Positions 1-8,854 of a DNA stretch of 43,123 bases are shown here, in pieces (the stretch's first letter is position 1; each line of letters opens with the position of its first letter). The stretch lies in contig JAHBVJ010000046.1 in assembly GCA_019637615.1 (NCBI GenBank), positions 1-43,123 of the forward strand, read 5' to 3'. A model generated the notes under the pieces. The model worked only from the letters and a program-made list of their open reading frames with translations, made no database searches and was not told the origin of the DNA. The stretch is from Anaerolineae bacterium (lineage in GTDB: Bacteria; Chloroflexota; Anaerolineae; Aggregatilineales; UBA2796). The position numbers and the translations under genes are program-made.

Positions 1-3000
1 GCGAAGAGGTGGAATTAAGCGCCAGCGACAAGGCCGAACTGCGCCGCCTTGCCCGCCAGACATGGCTATTTTACGAGCAGATGGTCGGCCCCGAAGATCA
101 CTGGCTCCCGCCCGATCACTATCAGGAAGCCCCGTGTGAACTCGTAGCACACCGCACCTCGCCCACCAACATCGGCATGTTGATGCTTTCGACGCTCTCC
201 GCCTACGATCTCGGTTTCATGGGGCCGCTGGAATTGATCGTGCGTCTGCAAGCCACCCTCGCCACCTTCGACCAGCTCGAACATTATCGCGGGCATCTGC
301 TCAACTGGTACGATACGCAAACGCTCGAACCGCTCACCCCGCGCTACGTGTCCACCGTCGATAGCGGTAACTTGGCGGGCGCGCTGATCGCGATCAAGCA
401 AGCCTGCCTCGGTTTTCCGGCTGCCCGCGTGATGACGGCGCAGCGCTGGCACGGCTTCCTCGACACGCTCGATCTGGTCGAAGGCAGCGTCAACGATTTG
501 TTGGCGGCTAGTCCCGATGCGCCTGCTTCGTCGCTGCAAAAATACACGGCGACGCTGCGCCAGAAAGTTCAAGCCGCCGCCCTTGTCACCGATCAGTGGG
601 CAAGTCTGACCAATTGGCTGGCACAAGACGCGTGGGCGGAATTTTCGCGCCTGATGATCGACCTGCTCAGTTCCGATGCCGTCGTCCCCGATCCCGACAA
701 GGTGAAAGGGCTACGTATCGTCTCCGAGCGACTGCATCAGCACATCCTGTACATGCACAGCGATGTCGATCAGTTCACGCCGTGGCTCATGATGCTCTAC
801 CAGCCGCCCGCCTATTTCACGCAGCCAGACTGCCCGCCCGCGCTGCTGGCAAGCTGGAAAGAACTACGTGCCGTGCTCCCCACTTCGCCAGCCCTGCGCG
901 ATCTTGCTGCCATCTGCGATCAGGCCGACGCGCACTTGAAGACCTTGCGCGCCCAACTCCTAACCGCCCCCGGCACGCCCGACCAGCTTCGCGCCGCGCA
1001 GACGTGGTGTTCGCAGTTGCAGACGAAAATTTCTGTCACCCGTCAACATGCGGAAGCGCTGCTCAACGATGTCGCGCAGATCGCCCGTGACTGCCAGCGC
1101 CATTTCGCCGCCATGAACTTCGATTTTCTCTATAACCATCAGCGCAAACTGTTCTACATCGGCTACAACGTCACCGCCGAGCGCCTTGACGACAACTGCT
1201 ATGACCTGCTGGCCTCGGAAGCCCGCCTCGCCAGCTTGCTCGCCATCGCCAAGCGCGACGTGCCGCAAGAACACTGGCTGCATCTCGGTCGCGCCATGAC
1301 CACCGTCGTCAACACGCGCACGCTGCTCTCGTGGAGCGGCACCATGTTCGAATATCTGATGCCAACCCTGCTCATGCGCGGTTACGAGCACACGCTGCTC
1401 AACCAGAGCAATCGCGCCGCTGTCGATTACCAGATCGCCTATGCGCAAGAGCGTAACGTCCCGTGGGGCATCTCCGAGTCCAGCTACTACGCCTTCGACG
1501 GCAGCATGACCTACCAGTATCGCGCGTTCGGCGTGCCCGGTCTCGGCTTCAAGCGCGGCCTGACGGAAGACCTCGTCATCGCGCCCTATGCCTCGCTGTT
1601 AGCGCTGGCTCTGCGTCCGGATGCCGTCCGCCACAACATGGATCGCCTCGCAGATGTCGGGATGCGTGGGCGCTACGGCTTCTACGAGTCGGTTGACTAT
1701 TCGCGTGCCCGCCTGATCCGCCGCCAAGATCACGCCATCATCCGTTCGTACATGGCGCACCATCAGGGCATGATCATGGTCGCGCTGACCAACTATCTCA
1801 CCCGCGACGTGATGATCGAGCGTTTCCATGCCGATCCCACCGTGCAGAGCGTCGAAATGCTGCTGCAAGAACGCATCCCGACGCAAGCGCCCGTCGAATT
1901 CCCCCATCAGGACGAGCTTACCGCCCACACCACGCGCCAGACTCGCGTCTCGCTCCATCCGTGGTCAGTGCCCGTCGATGCGCCCGTGCCGCAAGTCCAT
2001 GTGCTCTCCAACGGGCACTACAGCACGCTGATCACCAGCGCGGGCGGCGGTTATAGTCAGTGGAATGGGGTAGCCTTGACGCGCTGGCAGTCGGATACCA
2101 CGCGCGATCATTGGGGCATCTGGCTCTACGTCCAAGACCTCGATTCCGGTGCGCTGTGGTCAGCCAGTTACCAACCGACGGCGCTCATGCCGGAATCGCA
2201 GTCCGTCGCGTTCTATCCGCATCAAGCCGAATTCCAGCGGCGCGATAACCAGATCGCGCTGCACATGCAGGTCACCGTCAGCGCCGAGGATGACGTAGAA
2301 ATCCGCCAGCTGACCATCATCAATCACGGCGAACGCCCGCGCCGTCTGCGTGTCGTCAGCTATGGCGAAGTCGCCCTTGCGCCCACCGAGCCGCACCCTG
2401 CCTTCAACAAGCTGTTCATCGAGAGCGAATACGTCGCTGACCGTCATTTGCTGCTGTTCCATCGCCGTCTGCGCGCCGCTGACGAAACGCCCATCTATTT
2501 CGGACATTTCCTCGTCACGGATGATCGCCCGAACGGCACGCTTTCCTACGAAGGGGATCGCGCCCGCTTCCTCGGCAGGGGCAGCACGCCCTTCGCGCCG
2601 CAAGCCTTGCAACGCACCAACGCGCGTCTCTCGCAAACCGTCGGCATCACGCTCGATCCGATCATGTCGCTCAGTCAGGAAGTCGTCGTCCAACCGCACG
2701 GGCGGGCGCGCATGGCCTATCTGACTCTCGCCACCGACGCCCGTCAAGCCGCTCTCGATCTCGCCACCCGCTACCAGACGTGGACGACCATCACCCGCGC
2801 CTTTGACGACTCCCTGCGCCAGAACGAATCGATGCTCCGCCAGCTCGATCTCGGCACGTCTCAATTAACGCTCATTCAGCAGCTTCTCAGTCTGTTGCTT
2901 TATCCGCATCACAGCTTACGCGCCGCTACCGATGTCCTGAGCAGCAACATCAAGGGTCAATCCGCGCTGTGGGCGTATGCCATCTCCGGCGATTACCCGA

Positions 3001-5876
3001 TCCTGCTCGTGCGCATCCGCGCGGAAGCCGATCTAGGGCTGGTGCAAGAACTCTTGCAAGCGCACACCTACTGGCGTGATCAGCAGCTCAAAATCGATCT
3101 GGTCATCGTCAATCTGCACGACAGCAGCTATTCGCAAGAGCTGCAAGGCCAGCTTCACCGCCTGATCGTGCGTGCCAACAGCGCACTTTGGCTCAACCAG
3201 CGCGGCGGCATTTTCACCGTCAACGCCGATCAGATGGGCAAGGGCGACTATACCTTGTTACAAACGGCTGCCCGCGTCGTGCTCGATGGGCAGCAGGGCA
3301 CCTTGACGGAGCAGCTCACCCGCGCCGCCCAAGCCGCCGTGTCTCCGCTGCCCGCCTTCACGCCCTCATTGTTCAATCCCGACGCGGTCGAGGCCACGCC
3401 TCCCCTGCCCCGTCCCGCCGATCTGCGCTTCGATAACGGCACAGGCGGCTTCACCAGCGATGGCAGCGAATACGTAGTCTATCTCGACGCCGATCACTGG
3501 ACGCCGGTGCCGTGGGTCAACATCATCGCCAACGACTCGTTCGGCTTCCTCGTCTCCGAAGCCGGATCGAGCTACACATGGGCGGGCAACAGCAGCCAGA
3601 ATCGCCTCACGCCGTGGCACAACGATCCCGTCTCGGATGGCGCAGGCGAGGCGATTTACCTGCGCGACGAAGAAACCGCCAAGGTCTGGTCGCCCACGCC
3701 CCTGCCTAGCCGCGACTCCGAACCCTACCTGATCCGGCATGGCGCGGGCTATTCGGTCTTCGATCACCACAGTCAAGGCGTGAAGCAAACCACCACTTAT
3801 TTCACTGCGCCCGACGCGCCCGTCAAGATCATCAAACTCCGCGTCGAGAATCTGTGGCAGCGTCCACGCCGCCTGACCGTCACTTACTACGCCGAGTGGG
3901 TCTTGGAAGTCTCCCGCGCCAACGCTCAGTCTTACATCATTTTGGATTACGACCACAGCAGCGGCGCGTTATTAGCCCGCAACCCGTACAACACCGAATT
4001 CGCGGATCGGGTGGCCTTCTTAGCGGCGAACAAAGCCCCGCACGGCCTCACCGCCGACCGCACCGAATTCATCGGGCGGATGGGCAATCTGTATCGTCCC
4101 GCCGCGCTCAACCGCATCGGGTTAGCCAGCCGCGTTGAATGCGGTGGCGATCCTTGTGCCGCGCTCCAACTGCACATCGATCTGCCCGTTGGCGGCGTCG
4201 AGGAAGTCTATTTCATCCTTGGCGAGGGCGCGGACAAAGACGACGCCTTGACGCTGATCCAGCGCTTCCAGCAGCCCGATCAGGTCGCGGCGGCATGGCA
4301 CGGCACGCATGAATTCTGGGATCGTGTCCTCGGCACCGTCACCGTCCACACGCCCGATCCCGCGCTGGACATCATGCTCAACCGCTGGCTGCTCTATCAG
4401 GCGCTTTCCTGCCGCATCTGGGGCCGTTCCGGCTTCTACCAGTCCAGCGGCGCGTATGGCTACCGCGATCAACTGCAAGACGTGATGGCGCTCGTCCACG
4501 CCGCGCCCGATCTCACCAAGCAGCAGATTCTACGCGCCGCGCGTCACCAATTTGAGGCGGGCGATGTGCTGCACTGGTGGCATCCGCCTTCGGGGCGGGG
4601 CGTCCGCACGCGCTTTTCGGACGATCTGCTCTGGCTGCCCTTCGTCGTCGCCACCTACATCAACGCGACGGGTGACAAAGACATTCTGCGCGAACAACTC
4701 CCGTTTTTGCGCGGCACCAGCCTGAAAGCCAACGAGGAAGAGCGCTACGGGCAGTACGAAACCACCGCCGAAACCTATTCGCTCTACGAACACTGCATCC
4801 GCGCCGTCAAACGCGGATCGACGGCGGGCGCGCACGGCCTCCCGCTGATGGGCACGGGCGATTGGAACGACGGCATGAATCGTGTCGGGCGCGAAGGGCG
4901 CGGCGAAAGCGTGTGGGTTGGCTGGTTCCTGTACAGCGTCCTGACCAGCCTCGCACCACTCTGCGAATGGATGGAAGATACCGACCGCGCCACCGCCTAT
5001 CGCCAGCAAGCCGAACAGTTGAAAGCCACTCTGAATCAGACATGGGACGGCACATGGTATCTTCGCGCCTATTACGACGACGGCACGCCGCTCGGCTCCG
5101 CCCGCAATCAGGAGTGCCAGATCGACTCGATTGCCCAATCGTGGGCGGTCATCTCCGGCGCAGGCGATTCTGACCGCAGTGCTCAGGCCATGCAGGCCGT
5201 CGAAGATCGCCTGATCCGCGAAAAGGACGGCTTGGTGCTCCTGTTCACGCCGCCCTTCGATAAATCCCCGCGTGATCCCGGCTACATCAAGGGCTATCCG
5301 CCCGGTGTGCGCGAAAACGGCGGACAGTATACGCACGCGGCCTTGTGGGTGGTGTGGGCGTTCGCGCAGCTTGGCGATGGTGACCGCGCGGGAGCCTTGT
5401 TCAATCTGATCAACCCCATCGGTCACAGCGACACGCCGGAAAAATCTGCCATCTACAAGGTCGAACCCTACGTCATCGCGGCGGATGTCTACGGCGTCGC
5501 TCCCCACACCGGACGCGGCGGCTGGACATGGTATACCGGCTCGGCAAGCTGGATGTACCGCTTGGGCATCGAAGCCATTCTCGGCCTCAAGCGCATGGGC
5601 GATAAACTCGCCATCGATCCTAGCATTCCAAGCGCATGGTCAAGCTACGATCTCACCTATCGCAATGGCGGGGCACGCTATCACATCCACATCGCCAACC
5701 CCGAAAACGTCAGTCACGGCGTGATCGAAGTTCTGTTGGATGGCAATTCCATCCCCGATTTGCATATTCCTTTGTCCGACGGTGGCGATCATGAAGTACA
5801 CGTCAAACTCGGACGCGCCACGCCGGACGCCTCCACCGAAATTCAGGAGTCGTCCGCCACTCGCCATGCGGACTAG
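1..5876 (+). CDS. NdvB-like cyclic beta-glucan synthase, C-terminal part (5' partial)
   Basis: The reading frame is open to the window edge. The GTG at position 9 is only an internal candidate and the true start lies upstream. Residue numbers below count from that GTG. About residues 1-620 match the glucoamylase-like region of cyclic beta-1,2-glucan synthases (TSPTNIG near residue 50, YVSTVDSGNLAG near 115, SYMAHHQGM near 583). Two carbohydrate-binding/GH94 N-terminal-type regions follow, near 650-950 and 1140-1430. A GH94 (alpha/alpha)6 catalytic region then contains GDWNDGMN, with the Asp of GDW at about 1618, the family's general-acid motif. In known NdvB proteins (about 2,800 residues) a membrane-bound GT84 domain makes the glucan and the GH94 part sets chain length by phosphorolysis. 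The GT84 part is not in this window. The product is probably an inner-membrane protein making periplasmic or exported glucan. A chitobiose/cellobiose phosphorylase fusion is the alternative. No terminator is evident just downstream. Confidence 0.88.
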   Translation, partial: EEVELSASDKAELRRLARQTWLFYEQMVGPEDHWLPPDHYQEAPCELVAHRTSPTNIGMLMLSTLSAYDLGFMGPLELIVRLQATLATFDQLEHYRGHLLNWYDTQTLEPLTPRYVSTVDSGNLAGALIAIKQACLGFPAARVMTAQRWHGFLDTLDLVEGSVNDLLAASPDAPASSLQKYTATLRQKVQAAALVTDQWASLTNWLAQDAWAEFSRLMIDLLSSDAVVPDPDKVKGLRIVSERLHQHILYMHSDVDQFTPWLMMLYQPPAYFTQPDCPPALLASWKELRAVLPTSPALRDLAAICDQADAHLKTLRAQLLTAPGTPDQLRAAQTWCSQLQTKISVTRQHAEALLNDVAQIARDCQRHFAAMNFDFLYNHQRKLFYIGYNVTAERLDDNCYDLLASEARLASLLAIAKRDVPQEHWLHLGRAMTTVVNTRTLLSWSGTMFEYLMPTLLMRGYEHTLLNQSNRAAVDYQIAYAQERNVPWGISESSYYAFDGSMTYQYRAFGVPGLGFKRGLTEDLVIAPYASLLALALRPDAVRHNMDRLADVGMRGRYGFYESVDYSRARLIRRQDHAIIRSYMAHHQGMIMVALTNYLTRDVMIERFHADPTVQSVEMLLQERIPTQAPVEFPHQDELTAHTTRQTRVSLHPWSVPVDAPVPQVHVLSNGHYSTLITSAGGGYSQWNGVALTRWQSDTTRDHWGIWLYVQDLDSGALWSASYQPTALMPESQSVAFYPHQAEFQRRDNQIALHMQVTVSAEDDVEIRQLTIINHGERPRRLRVVSYGEVALAPTEPHPAFNKLFIESEYVADRHLLLFHRRLRAADETPIYFGHFLVTDDRPNGTLSYEGDRARFLGRGSTPFAPQALQRTNARLSQTVGITLDPIMSLSQEVVVQPHGRARMAYLTLATDARQAALDLATRYQTWTTITRAFDDSLRQNESMLRQLDLGTSQLTLIQQLLSLLLYPHHSLRAATDVLSSNIKGQSALWAYAISGDYPILLVRIRAEADLGLVQELLQAHTYWRDQQLKIDLVIVNLHDSSYSQELQGQLHRLIVRANSALWLNQRGGIFTVNADQMGKGDYTLLQTAARVVLDGQQGTLTEQLTRAAQAAVSPLPAFTPSLFNPDAVEATPPLPRPADLRFDNGTGGFTSDGSEYVVYLDADHWTPVPWVNIIANDSFGFLVSEAGSSYTWAGNSSQNRLTPWHNDPVSDGAGEAIYLRDEETAKVWSPTPLPSRDSEPYLIRHGAGYSVFDHHSQGVKQTTTYFTAPDAPVKIIKLRVENLWQRPRRLTVTYYAEWVLEVSRANAQSYIILDYDHSSGALLARNPYNTEFADRVAFLAANKAPHGLTADRTEFIGRMGNLYRPAALNRIGLASRVECGGDPCAALQLHIDLPVGGVEEVYFILGEGADKDDALTLIQRFQQPDQVAAAWHGTHEFWDRVLGTVTVHTPDPALDIMLNRWLLYQALSCRIWGRSGFYQSSGAYGYRDQLQDVMALVHAAPDLTKQQILRAARHQFEAGDVLHWWHPPSGRGVRTRFSDDLLWLPFVVATYINATGDKDILREQLPFLRGTSLKANEEERYGQYETTAETYSLYEHCIRAVKRGSTAGAHGLPLMGTGDWNDGMNRVGREGRGESVWVGWFLYSVLTSLAPLCEWMEDTDRATAYRQQAEQLKATLNQTWDGTWYLRAYYDDGTPLGSARNQECQIDSIAQSWAVISGAGDSDRSAQAMQAVEDRLIREKDGLVLLFTPPFDKSPRDPGYIKGYPPGVRENGGQYTHAALWVVWAFAQLGDGDRAGALFNLINPIGHSDTPEKSAIYKVEPYVIAADVYGVAPHTGRGGWTWYTGSASWMYRLGIEAILGLKRMGDKLAIDPSIPSAWSSYDLTYRNGGARYHIHIANPENVSHGVIEVLLDGNSIPDLHIPLSDGGDHEVHVKLGRATPDASTEIQESSATRHAD

Positions 5877-5960
5877 ATTCTTACAACTGCTGTGGTGACC
5901 GGAACTAGCTCAAGTTCAAGGAGAGTCTGCCGAAAAACCGTGAAGTACAATGGACGTTGA

Positions 5961-6097
5961 ACAGTCTTTCAAAAAAATTAGGCGGGAATACGACGCTCAC
6001 GCTACTGCTTATTCTTGAGTCCCGCAGGGACTTCGTAAGGTAAGCCCGACAATTCATTGTCGGGGATCGATTGCCTGATGAATTTCTGAACCACCAT
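5961..6097 (+). mobile_element. MITE-like element copy 1 (twin-hairpin core)
   Basis: This roughly 137-bp stretch is largely the same sequence as 7877-8012. Both contain the conserved run starting GGCGGGAATACGACGCTCAC and then the twin-hairpin core. Hairpin 1 is GTCCC/GGGAC at 6019-6031 and hairpin 2 is CCCGACAA/TTGTCGGG at 6045-6064. The ends are imperfectly inverted (ACAGTCTTTCA against ATGGTGGTTCA), and no clear target duplication is visible. It carries no coding capacity of its own. It is probably an older, decayed copy of the element at 7877-8055. Confidence 0.55.
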
Positions 6098-6191
6098 AAA
6101 ACGTTCATCAATGTACGAACACAAGAATTGATCGCTGAGGGGCAGATTGAACTGTAGGATTTCATCGTGCTGGAGCCACAGCCATCTACAC

Positions 6192-6244
6192 GGGAACGTT
6201 TTACGAGTGACATACTCCCTACGCCCAAAGGCAGGGATTCTTAG
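6192..6244 (-). mobile_element. IS200/IS605-like right-end remnant
   Basis: Read on the minus strand, this holds AAGAATCCCTGCC, then TTTG, then a GGCGTAGGG arm followed by AGTATGTCACTCG. It forms a hairpin with one bulge. GAATCCC...hairpin...GGGAGTATGTCA is the layout I associate with right ends of IS200/IS605-type (tnpB-bearing) elements. A transposase or tnpB would lie at higher coordinates on the same strand, but that space is occupied by an unrelated rightward gene. This is therefore at most a solo end or relic. The match is from memory of the family style, not from an alignment. Confidence 0.35.
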
Positions 6245-6373
6245 CAGAATAAATGTACAATATCTCACGATCTTGGCTCTCAATGGTAGAACCCGGACTT
6301 GTATCATTCCTTTTGGGGATGGCTTTCAACTGCTAATAAAGCATCAGTTAAAGTGAAAAGGATGTCTTACGCA

Positions 6374-6928
6374 ATGCGACCACTTCGGTATTCTATCAAC
6401 ATCACATTGGACGGGTGCTGTGACCATTGTGTCATGGTACCAGACGAGGAGTTGCATGACATGCATCGTCACGCCACCGAGACCCTCAAGCGAGCCGATG
6501 CCCTCCTCTTGGGTCGGGTGCTCTACGAAATGATGGAATCCGCGTGGCGGCCTGCGTGGACGGGAGAGAGACCCGCTTGGATGAAAGACTTCCGTGACAC
6601 GATCCACGCGGCAAAGAAGTACGTCGTATCCAGCACGCTACAACATGTGGACTGGAATGCGGAACTCGTGCGCGGGGATCTGGGAAAGGCCGTACAGGAG
6701 CTGAAGCAGCAACCGGGCAAGGGCATATACGTGGGGGGCGTGACGCTCCCGCTGGCCTTGGCGGAGCTGGGCTTGATCGATGAATACGAGTTCATGGTAC
6801 AGCCTCGGATAGCGGGTCACGGGCCGACGTTGTTCGCGGGGCTTTCGAAGCATGTCGATCTGAAGCTCGTGAGCCGAGAGGAGTTCGGCTCAGGGGCGAT
6901 GGTGCTGCGGTATGAGCCGAGAAGGTAG
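6374..6928 (+). CDS. RibD C-terminal domain / DHFR-like family protein
   Basis: This 184-residue protein has the single alpha/beta domain of stand-alone RibD_C (dihydrofolate reductase-like) proteins. It opens MRPLRYSINITLDGCCDH, has LLLGRVLYEMM near residue 50, and a GGVTLPLALAELGLIDEYE block followed by PRIAGHGPTLF near the C-terminus, as in NADPH-binding RibD_C folds. Relatives are usually annotated dihydrofolate reductase family protein and have no firmly assigned substrate. There is no deaminase domain, so this is not a full riboflavin RibD. The start was chosen at 6374 because family members typically begin MRKLRYS. An in-frame ATG at 6362 abuts AAAAGG and is the alternative. The gene stands alone, downstream of a repeat-rich gap, and shares no operon with its neighbours. 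Confidence 0.8.
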   Translation: MRPLRYSINITLDGCCDHCVMVPDEELHDMHRHATETLKRADALLLGRVLYEMMESAWRPAWTGERPAWMKDFRDTIHAAKKYVVSSTLQHVDWNAELVRGDLGKAVQELKQQPGKGIYVGGVTLPLALAELGLIDEYEFMVQPRIAGHGPTLFAGLSKHVDLKLVSREEFGSGAMVLRYEPRR

Positions 6929-7296
6929 CAGAACGACCTCGTGGCGAACAAACTTTGAAGCCGTTATCATATCGTCCGCCTGACCGTTCCCTTCGGTCGC
7001 GGCACTGATCTCGTATGGGGAGATTTTCATGCCTGCTTACTAGGTCTCCGATGGATGTGCATAGGCGCAGTGTGCGCTGACATCTGCATCCGGTTGGTTT
7101 GTCCAAGCTTATCATTGGCTACCATGAGTGCCGCCAGAGATCGAGTCGGGCGGTTACGGGTATTTCGTGCCTTCAACTTGGCTAGGTCATGGTAAGCCGC
7201 TTCCTCTATCCGAAAACCAGCTCTATCCTAGTTGCCGCGCGCTTGCCGATCCCCATCGGTGGGTGCGGCGGCAGCGAATCAAACGGAGATACTAGA
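6929..7296. other. Intergenic gap with one imperfect cruciform
   Basis: No convincing gene is visible. An imperfect nested hairpin spans about 7053-7091 (outer GGATG/CATCC, inner GCGCA/TGCGC) and lacks a following T-tract, so it is only a weak candidate transcript end for the gene at 6374-6928. GGAG at 7285-7288 is the ribosome-binding site of the next gene. Confidence 0.4.
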
Positions 7297-7836
7297 ATGA
7301 AAATCGATGAAATCAAGCTGCTCTATGAATACAGCGATTGGATCAATGCGCGTCTCTTGGCAGCCTGCGCTAGGTTAACGCCGGAGCAATACGCCGCCCG
7401 CACCGCCTGCGGGAACGGGTGGGGATCGCTGCGTTCCACGATGGTTCACCTGCTGGATAGCATGTGGCAGTCGCGGATCACGTTGCAAGGCTACTACAAA
7501 GAACCGCTGGCAGATGAGGCGGCCTATGACGCGACCGAACTGCACGACGATGCCTTCCCGACCTTCGACGCACTGCACGAGCGCTGGCTGGCGGAACAAC
7601 GCGAAATGCAGGCTTATCTCGACACCTTGACCGAAGACACGCTGAACGGCAAGTTCCGCTATGTCATCCCCGGTCACGTGCGCGAGTGGGTCGTGTGGCA
7701 GTTCCTGCTCGATGACATCTTCCACGCCACGCGGCACCGTAGCGAAGCCGCCACGCTGCTGACTGGCTACGACCAGTCACCGGGCGATCTTGAACTCGCC
7801 ATCTTCCTGAACGAGCGCACTGCCGCCAACTCCTGA
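7297..7836 (+). CDS. DinB-like (DUF664-type) four-helix protein
   Basis: The 179-residue product begins MKIDEIKLLYEYSDWINARLL, the usual first helix of DinB/YfiT-like metal-binding four-helix-bundle proteins. Metal-ligand-type histidines are present in MVHLLDSMWQSR near residue 50 and in HATRHRSEAATLLTGYDQSPGDLE near 145-165. Such proteins are often thiol-dependent transferases or damage-inducible proteins. No specific substrate can be read here. The ATG at 7297 has GGAG at 7285-7288 (8-nt spacing). A strong hairpin terminator follows at 7848. A clear paralogue lies at 35424-35972 on the other strand. Confidence 0.8.
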   Translation: MKIDEIKLLYEYSDWINARLLAACARLTPEQYAARTACGNGWGSLRSTMVHLLDSMWQSRITLQGYYKEPLADEAAYDATELHDDAFPTFDALHERWLAEQREMQAYLDTLTEDTLNGKFRYVIPGHVREWVVWQFLLDDIFHATRHRSEAATLLTGYDQSPGDLELAIFLNERTAANS

Positions 7837-7847
7837 TCTTAACAATA

Positions 7848-7876
7848 CCGCCCACCAGACTCGGTGGGCGGTTATC
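7848..7876 (+). terminator. Intrinsic terminator of the DinB-like gene, tail interrupted
   Basis: The stem is CCGCCCACC (7848-7856) paired with GGTGGGCGG (7863-7871), a perfect 9-bp stem with a 6-nt loop, twelve bases after the stop codon. The downstream tail is only TTATC before the inserted element that begins at 7877, so the original tail was probably split by that insertion. Confidence 0.7.
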
Positions 7877-8055
7877 ATGGTGTTTCAGAAAATAAGGCGG
7901 GAATACGACGCTCACGTCACCGCTTATTCTTGAGTCCCGCAGGGACTTCGTAAGGTAAGCCCGACAATTCATTGTCGGGGATCGTTTGCCTGATTAATTA
8001 CTTAAACACCATCATTGTCGGGGATCGTTTGCCTGATTAATTTCTAAAACACCAT
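7877..8055 (+). mobile_element. MITE-like non-autonomous element with TIRs and TATC target duplication
   Basis: The 179-bp element begins ATGGTGTTTCAGAAAATAA and its right end, reverse-complemented, reads ATGGTGTTTTAGAAATTAA, giving 17 of 19 matches. The 4 bases TATC occur directly outside both ends (7873-7876 and 8056-8059), consistent with a target-site duplication. Inside lie the twin hairpins (7934-7946 and 7960-7979). The right 43 bases are present twice in tandem (7971-8013 and 8014-8056, nearly identical), so an internal right end also exists at 8012, matching the ~137-bp length of the copy at 5961. There is no coding capacity. The transposase family that would move it is not identified. 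Confidence 0.65.
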
Positions 8056-8110
8056 TATCGCCGGGGTCTTATACTAGCCGAAGGAGAAGAATGCCCACGC
8101 AAAGTAGTGC

Positions 8111-8116
8111 TATAAT
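8111..8116 (+). promoter_or_regulatory. Candidate -10 box for the DUF6391 gene
   Basis: A consensus TATAAT lies 41 bases before the GTG start at 8158. No good -35 is present at the usual distance, so the promoter call rests on the -10 alone. Confidence 0.35.
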
Positions 8117-8157
8117 ATGTCCATACTGATCGCACCAAGTTATAGGAATCGTTACCA

Positions 8158-8706
8158 GTGATACAAACGGCAGCAAGAGCGGCGTCCCCTGTATTGAACA
8201 TGCCTGTTATTCGACGTATTCGCCGCAATCATGGTTTGGAACACGCCTCAGTCCACGTGCTGAGTGAAACAATCAAGACGCGGCCTCTCGCGGGCCGTTC
8301 CGATGCGGATGGCTTCTGGCTGTTTGGCGATCTGGAAACCGAGCAAGTCAAAACCGCCGTGGAAGAAGCCTTACGCCGGATGCGCGCGGGCGATCACCAA
8401 CTGGCGATCCACCCCGGCTGCGGCACGGCACGCCTGACGACGGGCACCGTCGCGGGGCTGGCGGCGCTCAGTGGCACCATCGGCGCGCGCAAAACCTTCA
8501 GCGGCATGATGGAGCGCCTGCCTACAGTCATCCTGCTGACCATGCTCGGCATCTTCTTCTCGGAACCGCTCGGCCTGCAATTGCAGGAGCATTTCACCAC
8601 GCTAGGCGATCCCGGCGATCTGCAAATCATCAGCATCGAGCGCAAACAGGGCGGAATGTTCGGCAACGGCATGATCTTGCATCGCGTCACGACCACTTCC
8701 ACCTGA
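8158..8706 (+). CDS. DUF6391-type protein
   Basis: The 182-residue product contains RRIRRNHGLEHASVHVLSE near residues 19-37, the conserved His-rich N-terminal motif I associate with DUF6391 proteins of Chloroflexota and cyanobacteria. A GCGTARLTTGTVAGLAALSG stretch follows near 95-114, then a short hydrophobic segment, LPTVILLTMLGIFFSEPLG, near 121-139, probably membrane-associated. Function is unknown. The GTG start at 8158 has AGGA at 8144-8147 (10-nt spacing). The next in-frame ATG (8200) would cut off 14 residues but keep the motif. The gene is monocistronic and is followed by an intrinsic terminator. Confidence 0.72.
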   Translation: MIQTAARAASPVLNMPVIRRIRRNHGLEHASVHVLSETIKTRPLAGRSDADGFWLFGDLETEQVKTAVEEALRRMRAGDHQLAIHPGCGTARLTTGTVAGLAALSGTIGARKTFSGMMERLPTVILLTMLGIFFSEPLGLQLQEHFTTLGDPGDLQIISIERKQGGMFGNGMILHRVTTTST

Positions 8707-8740
8707 TCGCGGTTTGCTCCCTAACTTTGCCCTACAACTT

Positions 8741-8770
8741 AACCCGATGCTTGTGCGTCGGGTTTCAAAT
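8741..8770 (+). terminator. Intrinsic terminator after the DUF6391 gene
   Basis: AACCCGATG (8741-8749) pairs with CGTCGGGTT (8756-8764) with one G-T wobble and a 6-nt loop, followed by TCAAATTCTCT. It lies 35 bases after the stop codon. Confidence 0.75.
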
Positions 8771-8819
8771 TCTCTCCATACACATCCGTTTTTATAACCA
8801 TATTCATACGTTCTAAGTC

Positions 8820-8848
8820 TTGACTTAGATTGCGACACCTGCTATACT
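8820..8848 (+). promoter_or_regulatory. Near-consensus sigma-70-type promoter with no gene immediately after it
   Basis: TTGACT (8820-8825), a 17-bp spacer and TATACT (8843-8848) predict a start near 8855. The next supported coding region is holA at 9666, about 810 bases downstream. The promoter sits after the DUF6391 terminator and is therefore independent of that gene. Confidence 0.6.
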
Positions 8849-8854
8849 GTCGTT

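Noticed and set aside
5905..6307. Minus-strand frames over the first MITE-like copy and the IS-like end
   Set aside because: They have no transposase motifs, and much of each frame is shared repeat sequence.
8091..8129. Twelve-codon frame with AAGGAG before it, overlapping the -10 box of the DUF6391 gene
   Set aside because: It has a good ribosome-binding site, but it overlaps the promoter of the following gene and is too short to support.
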